Below are positions 32,885 to 41,822 of a stretch of 64,000 nucleotides of DNA, in pieces (position 1 is the first letter of the stretch; each line of letters opens with the position of its first letter). The notes under the pieces are model-generated. The model was not told where the DNA came from and did not search any database. It saw only the letters and a program-made list of their open reading frames with translations. The DNA is taken from positions 620,001-684,000 of the forward strand of contig CP119326.1 of the NCBI GenBank assembly GCA_029202665.1. Reading direction: 5' to 3'. A program made the position numbers and the translations under genes. The DNA comes from Candidatus Brevundimonas colombiensis (GTDB lineage: Bacteria > Pseudomonadota > Alphaproteobacteria > Caulobacterales > Caulobacteraceae).

Positions 32885-34090
32885 ATGAGCAAATCCGTCA
32901 GACAGGTTCATGTGATCGGCGCCGGTCCGGCCGGGCTGATGGCGGCCGAACGACTGGCCCAGGACGGGATCCGGGTCGTGGTGCATGACCGGATGCCGTC
33001 GGTCGCCCGCAAGCTTCTGATGGCCGGTCGTGGCGGACTGAACCTGACCCATTCCGAACCGCTGGATCGGTTCGCGACCCGTTACGGCGACGCCCAACCG
33101 ACCGTCAGTCGCTGGGTGCAGGCTTTCTCGCCGGCCGATCTGACGCGCTGGGTCGAAGGCCTGGGCCAGCCGACCTTCGTGGGATCCAGCGGGCGGGTCT
33201 TCCCCAAGGCGATGAAGGCCTCGCCTTTGCTGAGGGCCTGGCTGACACGATTGGAGACGCTGGGGGTGCAAATCCGCACCCGCTCTCGCTGGATCGGATG
33301 GAAAGACGGGGCGCTGGCGTTCGACACGCCCGAGGGCCAGCGGCTGGAACGGCCGGACGCCGTGGTTCTGGCCCTGGGCGGCGCCAGCTGGCCGCGCCTG
33401 GGATCGGACGGCGCCTGGACCGCTTGGCTGGATGCGCCGACGACGCCGTTTCGACCCGCCAACGTCGGCTTCGACCTCGCCTGGTCGCCGCTGTTCCGCG
33501 AACGGTTCGCCGGCCAGCCGCTGAAGGGGATCGCCCTCAGCCACGGCGACCAGTCTGTCCGTGGCGAGGCGATGATCGCCCGTTATGGGCTGGAGGGCGG
33601 TGCGGTCTATGCCCTGTCGGCGCCTCTGCGCGATGCGGTTCAGACGGCGGGTCACGCCGAGGTGCGGATCGACCTGAAGCCCGACCTCGACATCGACCGC
33701 CTGACCACGCGGCTGGATCGACCGCGCGGCAAGGCCAGTCTGTCGAACCATCTGCGCAAGACGGCCGGGCTGGATCCGGCGGCGGTCGCCCTGCTGCACG
33801 AAGCCGGGCCGCCGCCCGCTGAACCTCGCGCCCTGGCCCAGCGGATCAAGGCCCTGCCCCTGAGGCTGGCCGGCGTTCAGGGACTGGAGCGGGCCATATC
33901 CTCGGCTGGCGGAATTCGGCTGGACGGCGTGGACGCCGGGCTGATGCTGCGCGACCGGCCGGGCGTCTTCGTGGCTGGAGAGATGCTGGACTGGGAGGCG
34001 CCGACGGGCGGCTATCTGCTTCAGGCCAGCTTCGCCTCGGGCGTCATCGCGGCACAGGGCGTGATCGACTGGCTCGACAGCCAGGGCTGA
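32885..34090 (+). CDS. YhiN/HI0933-like FAD-dependent oxidoreductase
   Basis: 401 residues from the ATG at 32885. FAD-binding motif HVIGAGPAGLMAAERLAQDG at about 8-27, then KLLMAGRGGLNLTHSEP typical of HI0933-like proteins, and the C-terminal GVFVAGEMLDWEAPTGGYLL with the conserved ending of the family. The reaction is not known; proteins of this group are annotated only as NAD(P)/FAD-dependent oxidoreductases. Frame is open upstream to 32711, but the extra region overlaps the GreA-like gene. Confidence 0.88.
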   Translation: MSKSVRQVHVIGAGPAGLMAAERLAQDGIRVVVHDRMPSVARKLLMAGRGGLNLTHSEPLDRFATRYGDAQPTVSRWVQAFSPADLTRWVEGLGQPTFVGSSGRVFPKAMKASPLLRAWLTRLETLGVQIRTRSRWIGWKDGALAFDTPEGQRLERPDAVVLALGGASWPRLGSDGAWTAWLDAPTTPFRPANVGFDLAWSPLFRERFAGQPLKGIALSHGDQSVRGEAMIARYGLEGGAVYALSAPLRDAVQTAGHAEVRIDLKPDLDIDRLTTRLDRPRGKASLSNHLRKTAGLDPAAVALLHEAGPPPAEPRALAQRIKALPLRLAGVQGLERAISSAGGIRLDGVDAGLMLRDRPGVFVAGEMLDWEAPTGGYLLQASFASGVIAAQGVIDWLDSQG

Positions 34091-34127
34091 GACGGGCAGG
34101 GTCGGCCGGTTCGATCAGGAGTCCCCT

Positions 34128-35771
34128 ATGCGCCACGCCCTCTCCGCCGTCTCCGCCCTGGCCCTGACGATGGCCTGCGCGCCCGCCCTGGCCCAGCAGG
34201 CGCCGGCGATCGACGCCGAGCGGATGAACCAGGCGGTGCGAGTGCTGGCCTCGGACGAATTCGAAGGCCGCGCCCCTGCGTCGCCCGGCGAGGAGAAGAC
34301 CGTCGCCTGGCTGGTCGAACAGTTCCGCGCGGCGGGCGCCCAGGGTGGCGGGCCGGACGGCGCCTTCGTCCAGGTCGCCCACCTGTCGCGCACCCGTCAG
34401 GACGGACCGGCCGTGGTGGTCGCCCATGTCGGCGGCCGCACCATCGACCTGCAACGCGGACCGGACGTCCTGGTGTCCAGCGACCGCCCGGTGAACCACA
34501 TCGCCGTGACCGACGCGCCCGTGGTCTTCGTCGGCTATGGCGCGACGGCGCCCGAGCGTCAGTGGGACGATTTCAAGGACGTGGACGTGCGCGGCAAGAT
34601 CATCGTCGTCCTGGTCAACGATCCCGATTTCGAGGCTGCCGACGGCGAGCCGGTCGCGGGCCGGTTCGACGGTCAGGCCATGACCTTCTACGGCCGCTGG
34701 ACCTACAAGTTCCAGGAGGCGGGACGTCGCGGCGCGGCCGGCGTCCTGGTGGTGCACGAGACGGCGGGCGCCGGCTATGGCTGGTCCACGCTGCAGAACT
34801 CGTCTTCTGCGCCCAAGTTCGACATCGTGCGCGCCGATCCCGACGCCGAACGCGTGCCCTTTCAGGGCTGGATCCAGCGCGCCAGGGCCGAGGAACTGTT
34901 CAGCGCCGCCGGACTGGATTTCGCCGCCCTCAAAACCAGCGCCCGCCGCGCCGACTTCAAACCCGTCGTTCTGCCCGGCCTGACGATGAGCGTCGATTTC
35001 GGCCAGATCGCCGACCGGGTTGAAACCAAGAACGTCCTGGCGCGCATTCCCGGCGCCGAACGCCCGAACGAGACCGTCATTTACGGCGCCCACTGGGACG
35101 GTTACGGCGTCGGCGCCCCGAACGCCCAGGGCGACAAGATCTATAATGCGGCGGTGGACAATGCGACCGGCGTCGCCGCCCTGCTGGAACTGGCCCACGC
35201 CTTCGCCGCGGGACCGCGCCCCAAACGCTCGATCGTCTTCGCCGCCTGGTCGGGCGAGGAGGCGGGTCTGCTGGGTTCGACCTATTACGCCGCCAATCCG
35301 GTCTGGCCGCTGGAGACCACCGTCGCCAACATCAATGTCGACAGTCTGCTGCCGGGCACCGAGATCGATCCCAATGTGGTCGTGATCGGCAAGGGCAAGA
35401 ACCAGCTGGACGACGTGCTGGCCCGCCACGCGACGCAGACGGGCCGCACCCTGATCGCCGATCCCGCGCCCCAGGCCGGGGCCTTCTATCGCTCGGACCA
35501 CTTCCCCCTGGCGCTGAAAGGCGTGCCGGCCCTGTTCCCGGCGGCGGGCTTCACCGGCGCCAGCGCCGCCAGCCGCGACTATGTCCAGAATCGTTACCAT
35601 CAGCCTACGGACGAATGGAACGACAGCTGGCGGATGGATGCGGCCGCCGCCGACGTGGCTCTGATCTACGCCGTCGGGCGCGACCTGGCCGATAGCGATC
35701 AATGGCCGGAATGGAAGGCGGGCGCCGAGTTCGGCCCGGCGCGCGACGCGTCGAAGGCGGCGCGGCGCTAA
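34128..35771 (+). CDS. Secreted M28 family metallopeptidase
   Basis: 547 residues. Signal peptide MRHALSAVSALALTMACAPA ending in ALAQQ. A PA-type insert lies at about 130-300. The M28 zinc site reads YGAHWDGYGVG, AAVDNATGVAALLELAH, WSGEEAGLLGSTYY and FYRSDHFPLAL (His, Asp, Glu-Glu, Asp in NINVDS, His). Probably a periplasmic aminopeptidase (family knowledge). The stop overlaps the divL stop by a few bases, tail to tail. A second M28 enzyme is at 42903. Confidence 0.93.
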   Translation: MRHALSAVSALALTMACAPALAQQAPAIDAERMNQAVRVLASDEFEGRAPASPGEEKTVAWLVEQFRAAGAQGGGPDGAFVQVAHLSRTRQDGPAVVVAHVGGRTIDLQRGPDVLVSSDRPVNHIAVTDAPVVFVGYGATAPERQWDDFKDVDVRGKIIVVLVNDPDFEAADGEPVAGRFDGQAMTFYGRWTYKFQEAGRRGAAGVLVVHETAGAGYGWSTLQNSSSAPKFDIVRADPDAERVPFQGWIQRARAEELFSAAGLDFAALKTSARRADFKPVVLPGLTMSVDFGQIADRVETKNVLARIPGAERPNETVIYGAHWDGYGVGAPNAQGDKIYNAAVDNATGVAALLELAHAFAAGPRPKRSIVFAAWSGEEAGLLGSTYYAANPVWPLETTVANINVDSLLPGTEIDPNVVVIGKGKNQLDDVLARHATQTGRTLIADPAPQAGAFYRSDHFPLALKGVPALFPAAGFTGASAASRDYVQNRYHQPTDEWNDSWRMDAAAADVALIYAVGRDLADSDQWPEWKAGAEFGPARDASKAARR

Positions 35772-38089
35772 AGCTCCAGCTGAAGCTCGGGCGCGGCGGC
35801 GGTAGTCGCGGCGCCCAGCGGCAGGTGCAGGATGAAGGCCGCGCCCTTGCCCGGTTCGCTCTCGACCTCGGCCCAGCCGCCATGCAGTTCGACCAGCGCC
35901 TTGACCAGGGCCAGGCCCACGCCGGGCCCGCCGCGCTCGCGCCGCACGAAGCGGTCGAAGACGTGCGCCTGCAGGTGATAGGGAATGCCGCGTCCGGTGT
36001 CGGACACGGTCAGCCGGATTTCGGACGGGCCAGTCTCGGCCTTCAGCTCCACAGCGCCGCCGTCGGACACGGCGCGGGCGGCGTTTTCCAACAGATGATC
36101 CAGCGCCTGGCCGATCCGGTGCTCGTCGGCGCGGATGGGCTTGAGGTCCGCGGGACAGACCACCGTCAGCGTCGCGCCGCGCCCTTCGACCCGCGCGCGG
36201 ACTTTTTCTCCCGCTTCGACCAGGAGATCGCAGACGCGCAGATCGCCGAGCGACAGCTCCATCTCGCCGGCGTCGATCTGGGCCATGTCCAGCACGTCGT
36301 CGATGGAGCGGGCCAGTTGACTGGCGGCGATGCGGATGGCGCCGGCGTGTTGGCGGCTGCGCTCAGGCAGGTCGCCCATCGTCTCCAGCAGTTCGGAATA
36401 GCCGACGATGGTCGTCAGCGGCGTGCGCAGTTCATAGGAGACGCTGCCGACGAACTCGCGCTTCAGGGCCTGGCTCTCGGCCAGGGCCTGTTCACGCTGG
36501 ACCAGGGCCTGTTCCAGTCCTCGCCGCGCTGTGACGTCGGAGAAGGCGACCAGGGTCGCGCCGTCCGGCAGGGGTCGGGTCTGCCAGGCGGCGACGCGGC
36601 CATCGACCGTGCGCCCCTCGCCCGAAATGGCCACCCGGCTTTCGGGATCAGGATCGGCCACCCGCGCCTTCAGCCCCAGCCACAAGGCCGGGTCGGGCAG
36701 GACCGCCTTGCACAGTTCGGCCAGGTCGTCGAAGTCGGCCAGCACCGCGATCCGGTCCGCCGACAGGCTCCAGAACGTCTCGAACGCTTCGTTGTGAAGC
36801 CGCAGACGACCGTCGGAACCAAACACGGCCACCGCGTCGTTCAGCTTGTCCAGCGTCGCGCGCTGGACCTGGATCTGGGCGTTGAACCGGCTGCGCAGCT
36901 TCAGTTCGTCGGTGATGTCCGAGAAGATCAGCAGGATGCCGCCTAACGGATGGGGTTGGCGCACCACGCGCAAGGTGCGCCCGTCCGGCAGGGACCAGCT
37001 GTCGTCGGGCGAGGCCTCGGACGCGCCGTAGAAGTCCAGCTCGTGCGCCTTCCACCCCGCGTAATCGACCACTTCGGGCAGGCTGCGGCGCTGGCGCAGG
37101 CGGTCCAGCAGTTCAGCGTGGGTCGGACGTTCGTCCAGCCACGCCGGGTCGATGTCGAACAGGGTCTGGAAGGCGGTGTTGTGGAAGGCCAGCCGCTTCT
37201 GCGGACCGAAGATGGCCACCGCATCCGCCAGGTGGTTCAGCGTCTCGTCATGGGCTTCGACGTGGCGGCGCAGGGTATCGCGGGTCTCTTCCGCCTCGGT
37301 GACGTCGATGGCGAAGGCGGTGACGGCGCCGCCGCCGGCCGGTTCGGCGATGATGCGCCAGGCGCGCCGCGCGCCGCCGCCGGTCGTCCAGCGGAAGCCT
37401 TCCTGGCGCACGCCCAGCCGCGCCGCCTCGGCGACCAGGGCGTCGGCGCCGCGATCGAACGACAGGCCGCCTTCGACGGCCGCGTCCAGCGTCTCGGCGT
37501 TGACCGCGTTCAGCCAGGCCCGGTTGGCCCAGGCCAGCTTGCCCGCCCCGTCCACGACCCAGGTCGGGGTGGGCGAGGCGTCGCCCAGCATGGCCAGGCC
37601 GCTTTCGGTCGCGTCCGCTCCGGTCAGGGTGAAGCGCGAGGCCGGCGACAGACGCAGCCAGGCCGCACCGCCCGCGACCCGTCCCTCGATCCGCCAGGGC
37701 TCCGCCGCGTCCAGCGCCGTCAGCCCCTCGAACGCCTGTCCCGACTGCACCAGGGCGTCGATCAGGGCGCCGTGCGTTTCCCTCAGGCGGGCCAGGACGG
37801 CGGGCCCCACATCGTCGCTGTCCTCGGCCAGCCGCGCCACCAGTTCGGCCGATCCGATCGGCGCGCCGGCCGCCTGGCCGTCGGGCGTCAGGGCCAGGCT
37901 GACGTCGTCGAACGCGCGCAGCATGGCGTCGTGGCGGCCCAGGCTGGCCAGGGCCTCGACCCGTTCGCGCTCGGCATCGTCGGCGGCGGCGTTCAAACGC
38001 CCGCGCATCAGCAGGGCCCAGGCGCTGACGGCCATGGCCAGTCCGGCTGCGCCTGCAGTGGCGACATAGGCGATGTCGGCCTCGGCCAT
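35768..38089 (-). CDS. divL: DivL-type cell-cycle sensor pseudo-kinase
   Basis: 773 residues. N-terminal membrane helix (about 6-28), then several PAS domains covering about 170-520, then the dimerisation/H-box region GSVSYELRTPLTTIVGYSEL and an ATPase domain (HLLENAARAV, VSDTGRGIP, GGPGVGLAL). Where the phospho-acceptor His should be there is Tyr552 (codon at 36436-36434, TAT). Caulobacter DivL is 769 residues with Tyr550 at this place and controls CckA-CtrA signalling (family knowledge). Length, PAS layout and the Tyr make orthology very likely. Upstream spacer has a GANTC site (38116-38120). Confidence 0.93.
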   Translation of the reverse strand: MAEADIAYVATAGAAGLAMAVSAWALLMRGRLNAAADDAERERVEALASLGRHDAMLRAFDDVSLALTPDGQAAGAPIGSAELVARLAEDSDDVGPAVLARLRETHGALIDALVQSGQAFEGLTALDAAEPWRIEGRVAGGAAWLRLSPASRFTLTGADATESGLAMLGDASPTPTWVVDGAGKLAWANRAWLNAVNAETLDAAVEGGLSFDRGADALVAEAARLGVRQEGFRWTTGGGARRAWRIIAEPAGGGAVTAFAIDVTEAEETRDTLRRHVEAHDETLNHLADAVAIFGPQKRLAFHNTAFQTLFDIDPAWLDERPTHAELLDRLRQRRSLPEVVDYAGWKAHELDFYGASEASPDDSWSLPDGRTLRVVRQPHPLGGILLIFSDITDELKLRSRFNAQIQVQRATLDKLNDAVAVFGSDGRLRLHNEAFETFWSLSADRIAVLADFDDLAELCKAVLPDPALWLGLKARVADPDPESRVAISGEGRTVDGRVAAWQTRPLPDGATLVAFSDVTARRGLEQALVQREQALAESQALKREFVGSVSYELRTPLTTIVGYSELLETMGDLPERSRQHAGAIRIAASQLARSIDDVLDMAQIDAGEMELSLGDLRVCDLLVEAGEKVRARVEGRGATLTVVCPADLKPIRADEHRIGQALDHLLENAARAVSDGGAVELKAETGPSEIRLTVSDTGRGIPYHLQAHVFDRFVRRERGGPGVGLALVKALVELHGGWAEVESEPGKGAAFILHLPLGAATTAAAPELQLEL

Positions 38090-38218
38090 TCGTGTCCCTG
38101 GAGAGTTCGCGCCGCGATTCGCTTAACCATAACGCCAACTGCGCGAAAATGCGGCAGTCTCTTGATCGCGTCATCGCGCCCCGTTGCGAAGGCGGCCCGG
38201 CGCGGCGATATGCGCCCC

Positions 38219-38617
38219 ATGACCGATCCCATCGCCCCCTCGCTCGATGACTTCGCCCGACTGGCGCGCGAGGCGTTCGACGCCCTGCCCGCGCCGTTTC
38301 GTCAGGCGGCGGGCGAAGTGGTCATTCGCATCGATGATTTCGCCGACGAGGCCACCCTGGCGGACATGGAGATCGAGGATCCCTTCGAACTGACCGGCCT
38401 TTATCACGGCTTGGACATCGGCCGACGCGACGGTCTGGGACCGGCGGCCGAGCCGTCGCGGGTCTTTCTCTATCGCCGTCCGATTCTGGACGAATGGTGC
38501 GAACGGGGGAATGTGGGGATCGCCGAACTGATCGCCCACGTCCTGATTCACGAGATCGGCCACCACCTGGGCCTGACCGACGACGACATCCACGCCATCG
38601 AGGACGACGCGGACTGA
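38219..38617 (+). CDS. Metallopeptidase family protein (zincin-like, DUF1025)
   Basis: 132 residues from the ATG at 38219; ribosome binding site weak. Zincin motif HEIGHHLG in LIHEIGHHLGLTDDDIHAIE near the C-terminus; the N-terminal LAREAFDALPAPFRQAAGEV and VIRIDDFAD match the DUF1025/MpaA-like small zincins. Substrate unknown. It is transcribed away from divL. Confidence 0.85.
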   Translation: MTDPIAPSLDDFARLAREAFDALPAPFRQAAGEVVIRIDDFADEATLADMEIEDPFELTGLYHGLDIGRRDGLGPAAEPSRVFLYRRPILDEWCERGNVGIAELIAHVLIHEIGHHLGLTDDDIHAIEDDAD

Positions 38618-38620
38618 CCT

Positions 38621-39316
38621 CTATTTCGTGGCCGGGTACGGCGTCGTCACGGCGCCCGAGATCATGCCGGGAATGGCCTCGCCCAAGCCCAGCAGGATGA
38701 ACTGGATCGCAAGCGCGCACAGGATCAGGCCCAGCACCTTGACCACGATGGCCATGCCCACCTCGCCCAGCAGGCGGCTGAGCGAGCCGGTCAGGGCGAA
38801 ACAGACGAAGGACACGGCGCAGGCGGCGGCGATGGCGACCAGCGACCCCATGGTTCCGGCATAACCCAGTTTGGCCGCCTCTCCCGCCTGGATGATGACG
38901 GCCGAAATGGCGCCCGGCCCGATCATCAGGGGAATGGCGAAGGGCACGACCAGCCGCTGGAACCGGCGGCGCGCATAACCGCGCACGTCCTTGGCGTCGC
39001 TCAGCGCATCCTTGTCGGCGAACATAGCCAGGAAGTCGCCGCGCGCCATATCCAGTCCCAGGAACAGCAGCAGAATGCCCCCGGCGATGCGGAAGGCGGC
39101 CAGGGAAATGCCGAAGAACTGCAAAAGGCCTAGGCCGGTGAACAGGAAGAAGGCCAGAAAGACCGTGGCGAAGGCGCAGATCAGGGCCGAGACCGAAATC
39201 CGCTGACGCAGCGTGGCGCCGGCCGTGGCGGCGGCGAAGATCGGCAGATTGCCGATGGGGTCCAACAGGGCGAACAGGGTCACGAACAGGTTGACACCCA
39301 AATCGACTGCGTTCAT
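38621..39316 (-). CDS. MarC family integral membrane protein
   Basis: 231 residues with six hydrophobic segments. LFVTLFALLDPIGNLPIFAA at the start, RIAGGILLLFLGLDMARGDF and PFAIPLMIGPGAISAVIIQA are the MarC family blocks. Function of the family is not established despite its name. Converges with the zincin gene with a three-base gap. Confidence 0.9.
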   Translation of the reverse strand: MNAVDLGVNLFVTLFALLDPIGNLPIFAAATAGATLRQRISVSALICAFATVFLAFFLFTGLGLLQFFGISLAAFRIAGGILLLFLGLDMARGDFLAMFADKDALSDAKDVRGYARRRFQRLVVPFAIPLMIGPGAISAVIIQAGEAAKLGYAGTMGSLVAIAAACAVSFVCFALTGSLSRLLGEVGMAIVVKVLGLILCALAIQFILLGLGEAIPGMISGAVTTPYPATK

Positions 39317-39402
39317 CGCCTGCCCTCGCCTTCAAACCGTCCACGCCGCTTGCCGACGCGCCCCTTGGTCGTCCGGCATAGCCGCTAAGCGCGAGTCCGT
39401 CG

Positions 39403-40134
39403 ATGACCCAGACCCCAGTTGCGGCGCCCGCGCCCGGCCCCGACGCGCGCATCATCTGCGCACTGGACGTTCCGACCACCGACGAAGCGGCCGCCCTGGT
39501 CGAGCGGATCGGCGATGCGATCGGCTTCTACAAGATCGGGCTGCAACTGTTCGCGGCGGGCGGCATGGACCTGGCGCGCGGCCTGAAGGCCCAAGGCCGC
39601 CAGGTCTTCCTGGACTGGAAGCTGCACGACATTGGCGCGACGGTGGAGAAGGCCACGGCCAATCTGGCGGGGGCCGGTTGCGATTTTCTGACCGTTCATG
39701 CCCGACCCCAGGTGATGGCGGCGGCGCGGCGCGGCGCGGACGGATCGACGCTGAAGGTGCTGGGCGTGACGGTCCTGACCAGTCTGACGGCCGACGATCT
39801 TTTGGCCGACGATCACAGCCTGTCGCCGGCGGCACTGGTGGAACTGCGCGTGCGCCAGGCCCTGGACGCGGGGATCGACGGCGTCGTCTCCAGCCCGCAC
39901 GAGGCGGCGCGCGCCCGCGCCCTGGCCGTCGCGGCGGGACGACCCGAGTTCCTGATCGTGACGCCCGGCGTGCGGCCTGCGGGCGCGGCGCTGGACGATC
40001 AGGCGCGGGCGGCGACCCCGGCCGAGGCGCTGCGGGCCGGCGCGACCCATCTGGTCATCGGCCGCCCGATCACCGCTGCGCCCGACCCGCGCGCGGCCGC
40101 CCGGTCCATCGCCGACGAAATCGCCCCGATCTGA
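39403..40134 (+). CDS. pyrF: Orotidine 5'-phosphate decarboxylase
   Basis: 243 residues, TIM barrel. Motifs: IICALDVPTTDEAAALV, FLDWKLHDIGATVEKA containing the catalytic DxKxxD array, LTVHARP, VTPGVRPAG and HLVIGRPITAAPDPRAAA at the C-terminal phosphate site. It makes UMP from OMP in pyrimidine synthesis (family knowledge). N-terminal Ala/Pro tail of about 14 residues. Single gene. Confidence 0.96.
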   Translation: MTQTPVAAPAPGPDARIICALDVPTTDEAAALVERIGDAIGFYKIGLQLFAAGGMDLARGLKAQGRQVFLDWKLHDIGATVEKATANLAGAGCDFLTVHARPQVMAAARRGADGSTLKVLGVTVLTSLTADDLLADDHSLSPAALVELRVRQALDAGIDGVVSSPHEAARARALAVAAGRPEFLIVTPGVRPAGAALDDQARAATPAEALRAGATHLVIGRPITAAPDPRAAARSIADEIAPI

Positions 40135-40176
40135 GACAGACCGGGGCGACGGTTACGCTTCAGCGTCTTTGGGCGA

Positions 40177-41358
40177 TCAACCCCGCTCGCCGGGCTCCTG
40201 GGCATAGCGGTGACGCGGCGGCGCATGGGGCGCCGGCGCCTCGGGCGGCGGCAGGTCGCCATAGTAGCCGGACGGCGGGGGCGGAGGGGGCGGCGGGGGA
40301 GCCGTGTTCACCTCCGGCGGCGCGACATAGACCTGGGCCGGGGCCACATTGACCGGCGCCGACTGCACATAGACGGGCGACTGATCGACATAGACCGGAC
40401 CGCCGACCTCCACCTGAGCGGGCGCGACATTGACCTGGGCCGGGGCGACCTGAACCCGCTGCGGACCGATGTTGACCGGCGCGGCCTGAGCATAGATCGG
40501 GGCCTGATCGACATAGACGGGCGGCCCGACCTCGACCTGGGCCGGGGCGATGTTGACCTGGGCCGGGGCCACCTGCACGCGCTGAGGCCCGATATTGACC
40601 GGCGGCGCCTGCACATAGATGGGCGGCTGTTCGATATAGGTGGGCGGACCCATCTCGACCTGCGCCGGGGCGATGTTCACCTGGGACGGGGCGACATAGA
40701 TGCGCTGCGGCGCGACCTGAACCGGCGGCGCCTGAATATAGACGGGCGGCTGTTCGACATAACGTTGCTCGTAACGCTGCTCATAGCGTTGTTCGTAACG
40801 CACCGGCGGGCGCGCGGGCGGGCGGCAGTTGCAGTCGACCGGGCGGCCCGGATACGGACGCCAGCCGATGTAGTCGCGACCGAACCCATAGACCGGATAG
40901 CCGACCGGAGCGCTGACGGGCGGGCGACCGACCAGGACCGGGGCGGAGGTCACATAGCCGCCGCCATAGCCGCCGCCGTAGTAGCCGTCCGAATAGCCGC
41001 CGCTTCCCACATAGGTTGTGCCGCCGCCGACATAGCCGCGCTGAAAGCTGGATGAACCGGAATAGGACCGGGCGTTGATGGCCGAATAGGCTGTCGCGCC
41101 GGCGTAGGCCCCGGAGTTGGCGTAGGCGTTGGAATAGGCGGAGCCCCCGCCGTTCACGTTCACATTGACGTTGTGGTTGGCGTTGTAGTTGCCGCCGCCA
41201 TAGTGGCCGCCGCCTCCACATCCGCCGCCGCATCCGCCCGGCATGCCGCCATGGCCGCCGCCGTAACCGCCATGGCCGCCTGGGCCTCCGGCCAGAGCGG
41301 GCGCTGCGGAGAGCAGCAGAGCCGCCGACGCGGCGGTGATCATCGACTGTATCGTCAC
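40177..41358 (-). CDS. Repeat-rich secreted protein, function unknown
   Basis: 393 residues from a GTG at 41358, chosen because AGGAG lies 8 bases upstream and the start MTIQSMITAASAALLLSAAP gives a signal peptide ending ALAG. Layout: Gly-rich region with Cys43 and Cys47 (about 24-70), NVNVNVNGGG, Gly/Tyr/Ser-rich stretch (to about 140), a CNC pair (176-178), four RYEQ-type repeats, then three full 41-residue repeats and one partial one (200-353), and a polyproline tail with SGYYGDLPPPEAP. No known family recognised. The CtrA box upstream suggests cell-cycle control and a surface location (inference). Confidence 0.8.
   Translation of the reverse strand: MTIQSMITAASAALLLSAAPALAGGPGGHGGYGGGHGGMPGGCGGGCGGGGHYGGGNYNANHNVNVNVNGGGSAYSNAYANSGAYAGATAYSAINARSYSGSSSFQRGYVGGGTTYVGSGGYSDGYYGGGYGGGYVTSAPVLVGRPPVSAPVGYPVYGFGRDYIGWRPYPGRPVDCNCRPPARPPVRYEQRYEQRYEQRYVEQPPVYIQAPPVQVAPQRIYVAPSQVNIAPAQVEMGPPTYIEQPPIYVQAPPVNIGPQRVQVAPAQVNIAPAQVEVGPPVYVDQAPIYAQAAPVNIGPQRVQVAPAQVNVAPAQVEVGGPVYVDQSPVYVQSAPVNVAPAQVYVAPPEVNTAPPPPPPPPPSGYYGDLPPPEAPAPHAPPRHRYAQEPGERG
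40300..40761 (-). repeat. 123-bp coding repeats (41 residues each, 3.75 copies)
   Basis: Each unit runs Y(V/I)(E/D)QxPxYxQ, xAPVNIGPQRVQVAPAQV, then NxAPAQVEVGPP(V/T). Copies are at residues 200-240, 241-281, 282-322 and 323-353 of the protein. The repeats are nearly identical at protein level, suggesting recent duplication or homogenisation. Confidence 0.85.
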
Positions 41359-41410
41359 GGGACAGACTCCTCTGAGTTGTCCCCACACTGGCAAATCCGG
41401 CGCCCGTTTG

Positions 41411-41425
41411 TTAAGCGAAGGTTAA
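41411..41425 (-). promoter_or_regulatory. CtrA box, TTAA-N7-TTAA
   Basis: TTAA (41411-41414), seven bases, TTAA (41422-41425), followed on both strands by C, matching the CtrA full-site consensus TTAA-N7-TTAAC. It lies 53 bases upstream of the GTG of the repeat-rich gene, a usual distance for CtrA-activated promoters. It is the only such spaced pair I found in the window. Confidence 0.75.
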
Positions 41426-41457
41426 CGCCGCGCGGGTGGCGTGGCGCCGACGCCGTG

Positions 41458-41727
41458 TCAGAAATCCACGGCGATGCCCTTCTTCTCCCAATCGCCGAAC
41501 CGGGTCGGCTCCGGCCCCCTTGGCCCGCCATGCTCGGGATCGACCTGGACGTCCGCCGCCTGCTTCTCTTGCAGCGCGCGGCGATCCGCCGCCTCCTGAA
41601 GCGCGCGGCGGGCGGCCTGGCTCAACGGGCGTTCGGGCGTGGCGTGGGGCACGTCGGCGTTGAAGACGGGACCTGTCGGCGCCGTCTGATCGTCGCCGTC
41701 CGGCGCGGGGGTGGGATGTTCGGTCAC
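41458..41727 (-). CDS. SDHAF4/DUF1674-like succinate dehydrogenase assembly factor
   Basis: 89 residues. The conserved DUF1674 tail EHGGPRGPEPTRFGDWEKKG ends the protein, preceded by an Ala/Arg/Glu-rich helix (LSQAARRALQEAADRRALQE). Eukaryotic SDHAF4 binds flavinated SdhA during complex II assembly; the bacterial role is inferred. No sdh genes are adjacent. Confidence 0.85.
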   Translation of the reverse strand: MTEHPTPAPDGDDQTAPTGPVFNADVPHATPERPLSQAARRALQEAADRRALQEKQAADVQVDPEHGGPRGPEPTRFGDWEKKGIAVDF

Positions 41728-41822
41728 AGGGCGGCTCCCTTGAGGCTTGGTGCGCCTTTCCTCAAATAGACGATCGAACCCGTGACGCCAGACGCAGCGG
41801 CCGGATCGGGCATGGAATCGCG

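Noticed and set aside
36807..36842. GGAACC ... GTT inside divL
   Set aside because: The spacer is 18 bases, two longer than the locus consensus, it is inside a coding region and no gene lies downstream on that strand.
38116..38140. CtrA site upstream of divL
   Set aside because: TTAA is present, but no second TTAA follows at seven bases; only a GANTC site remains.
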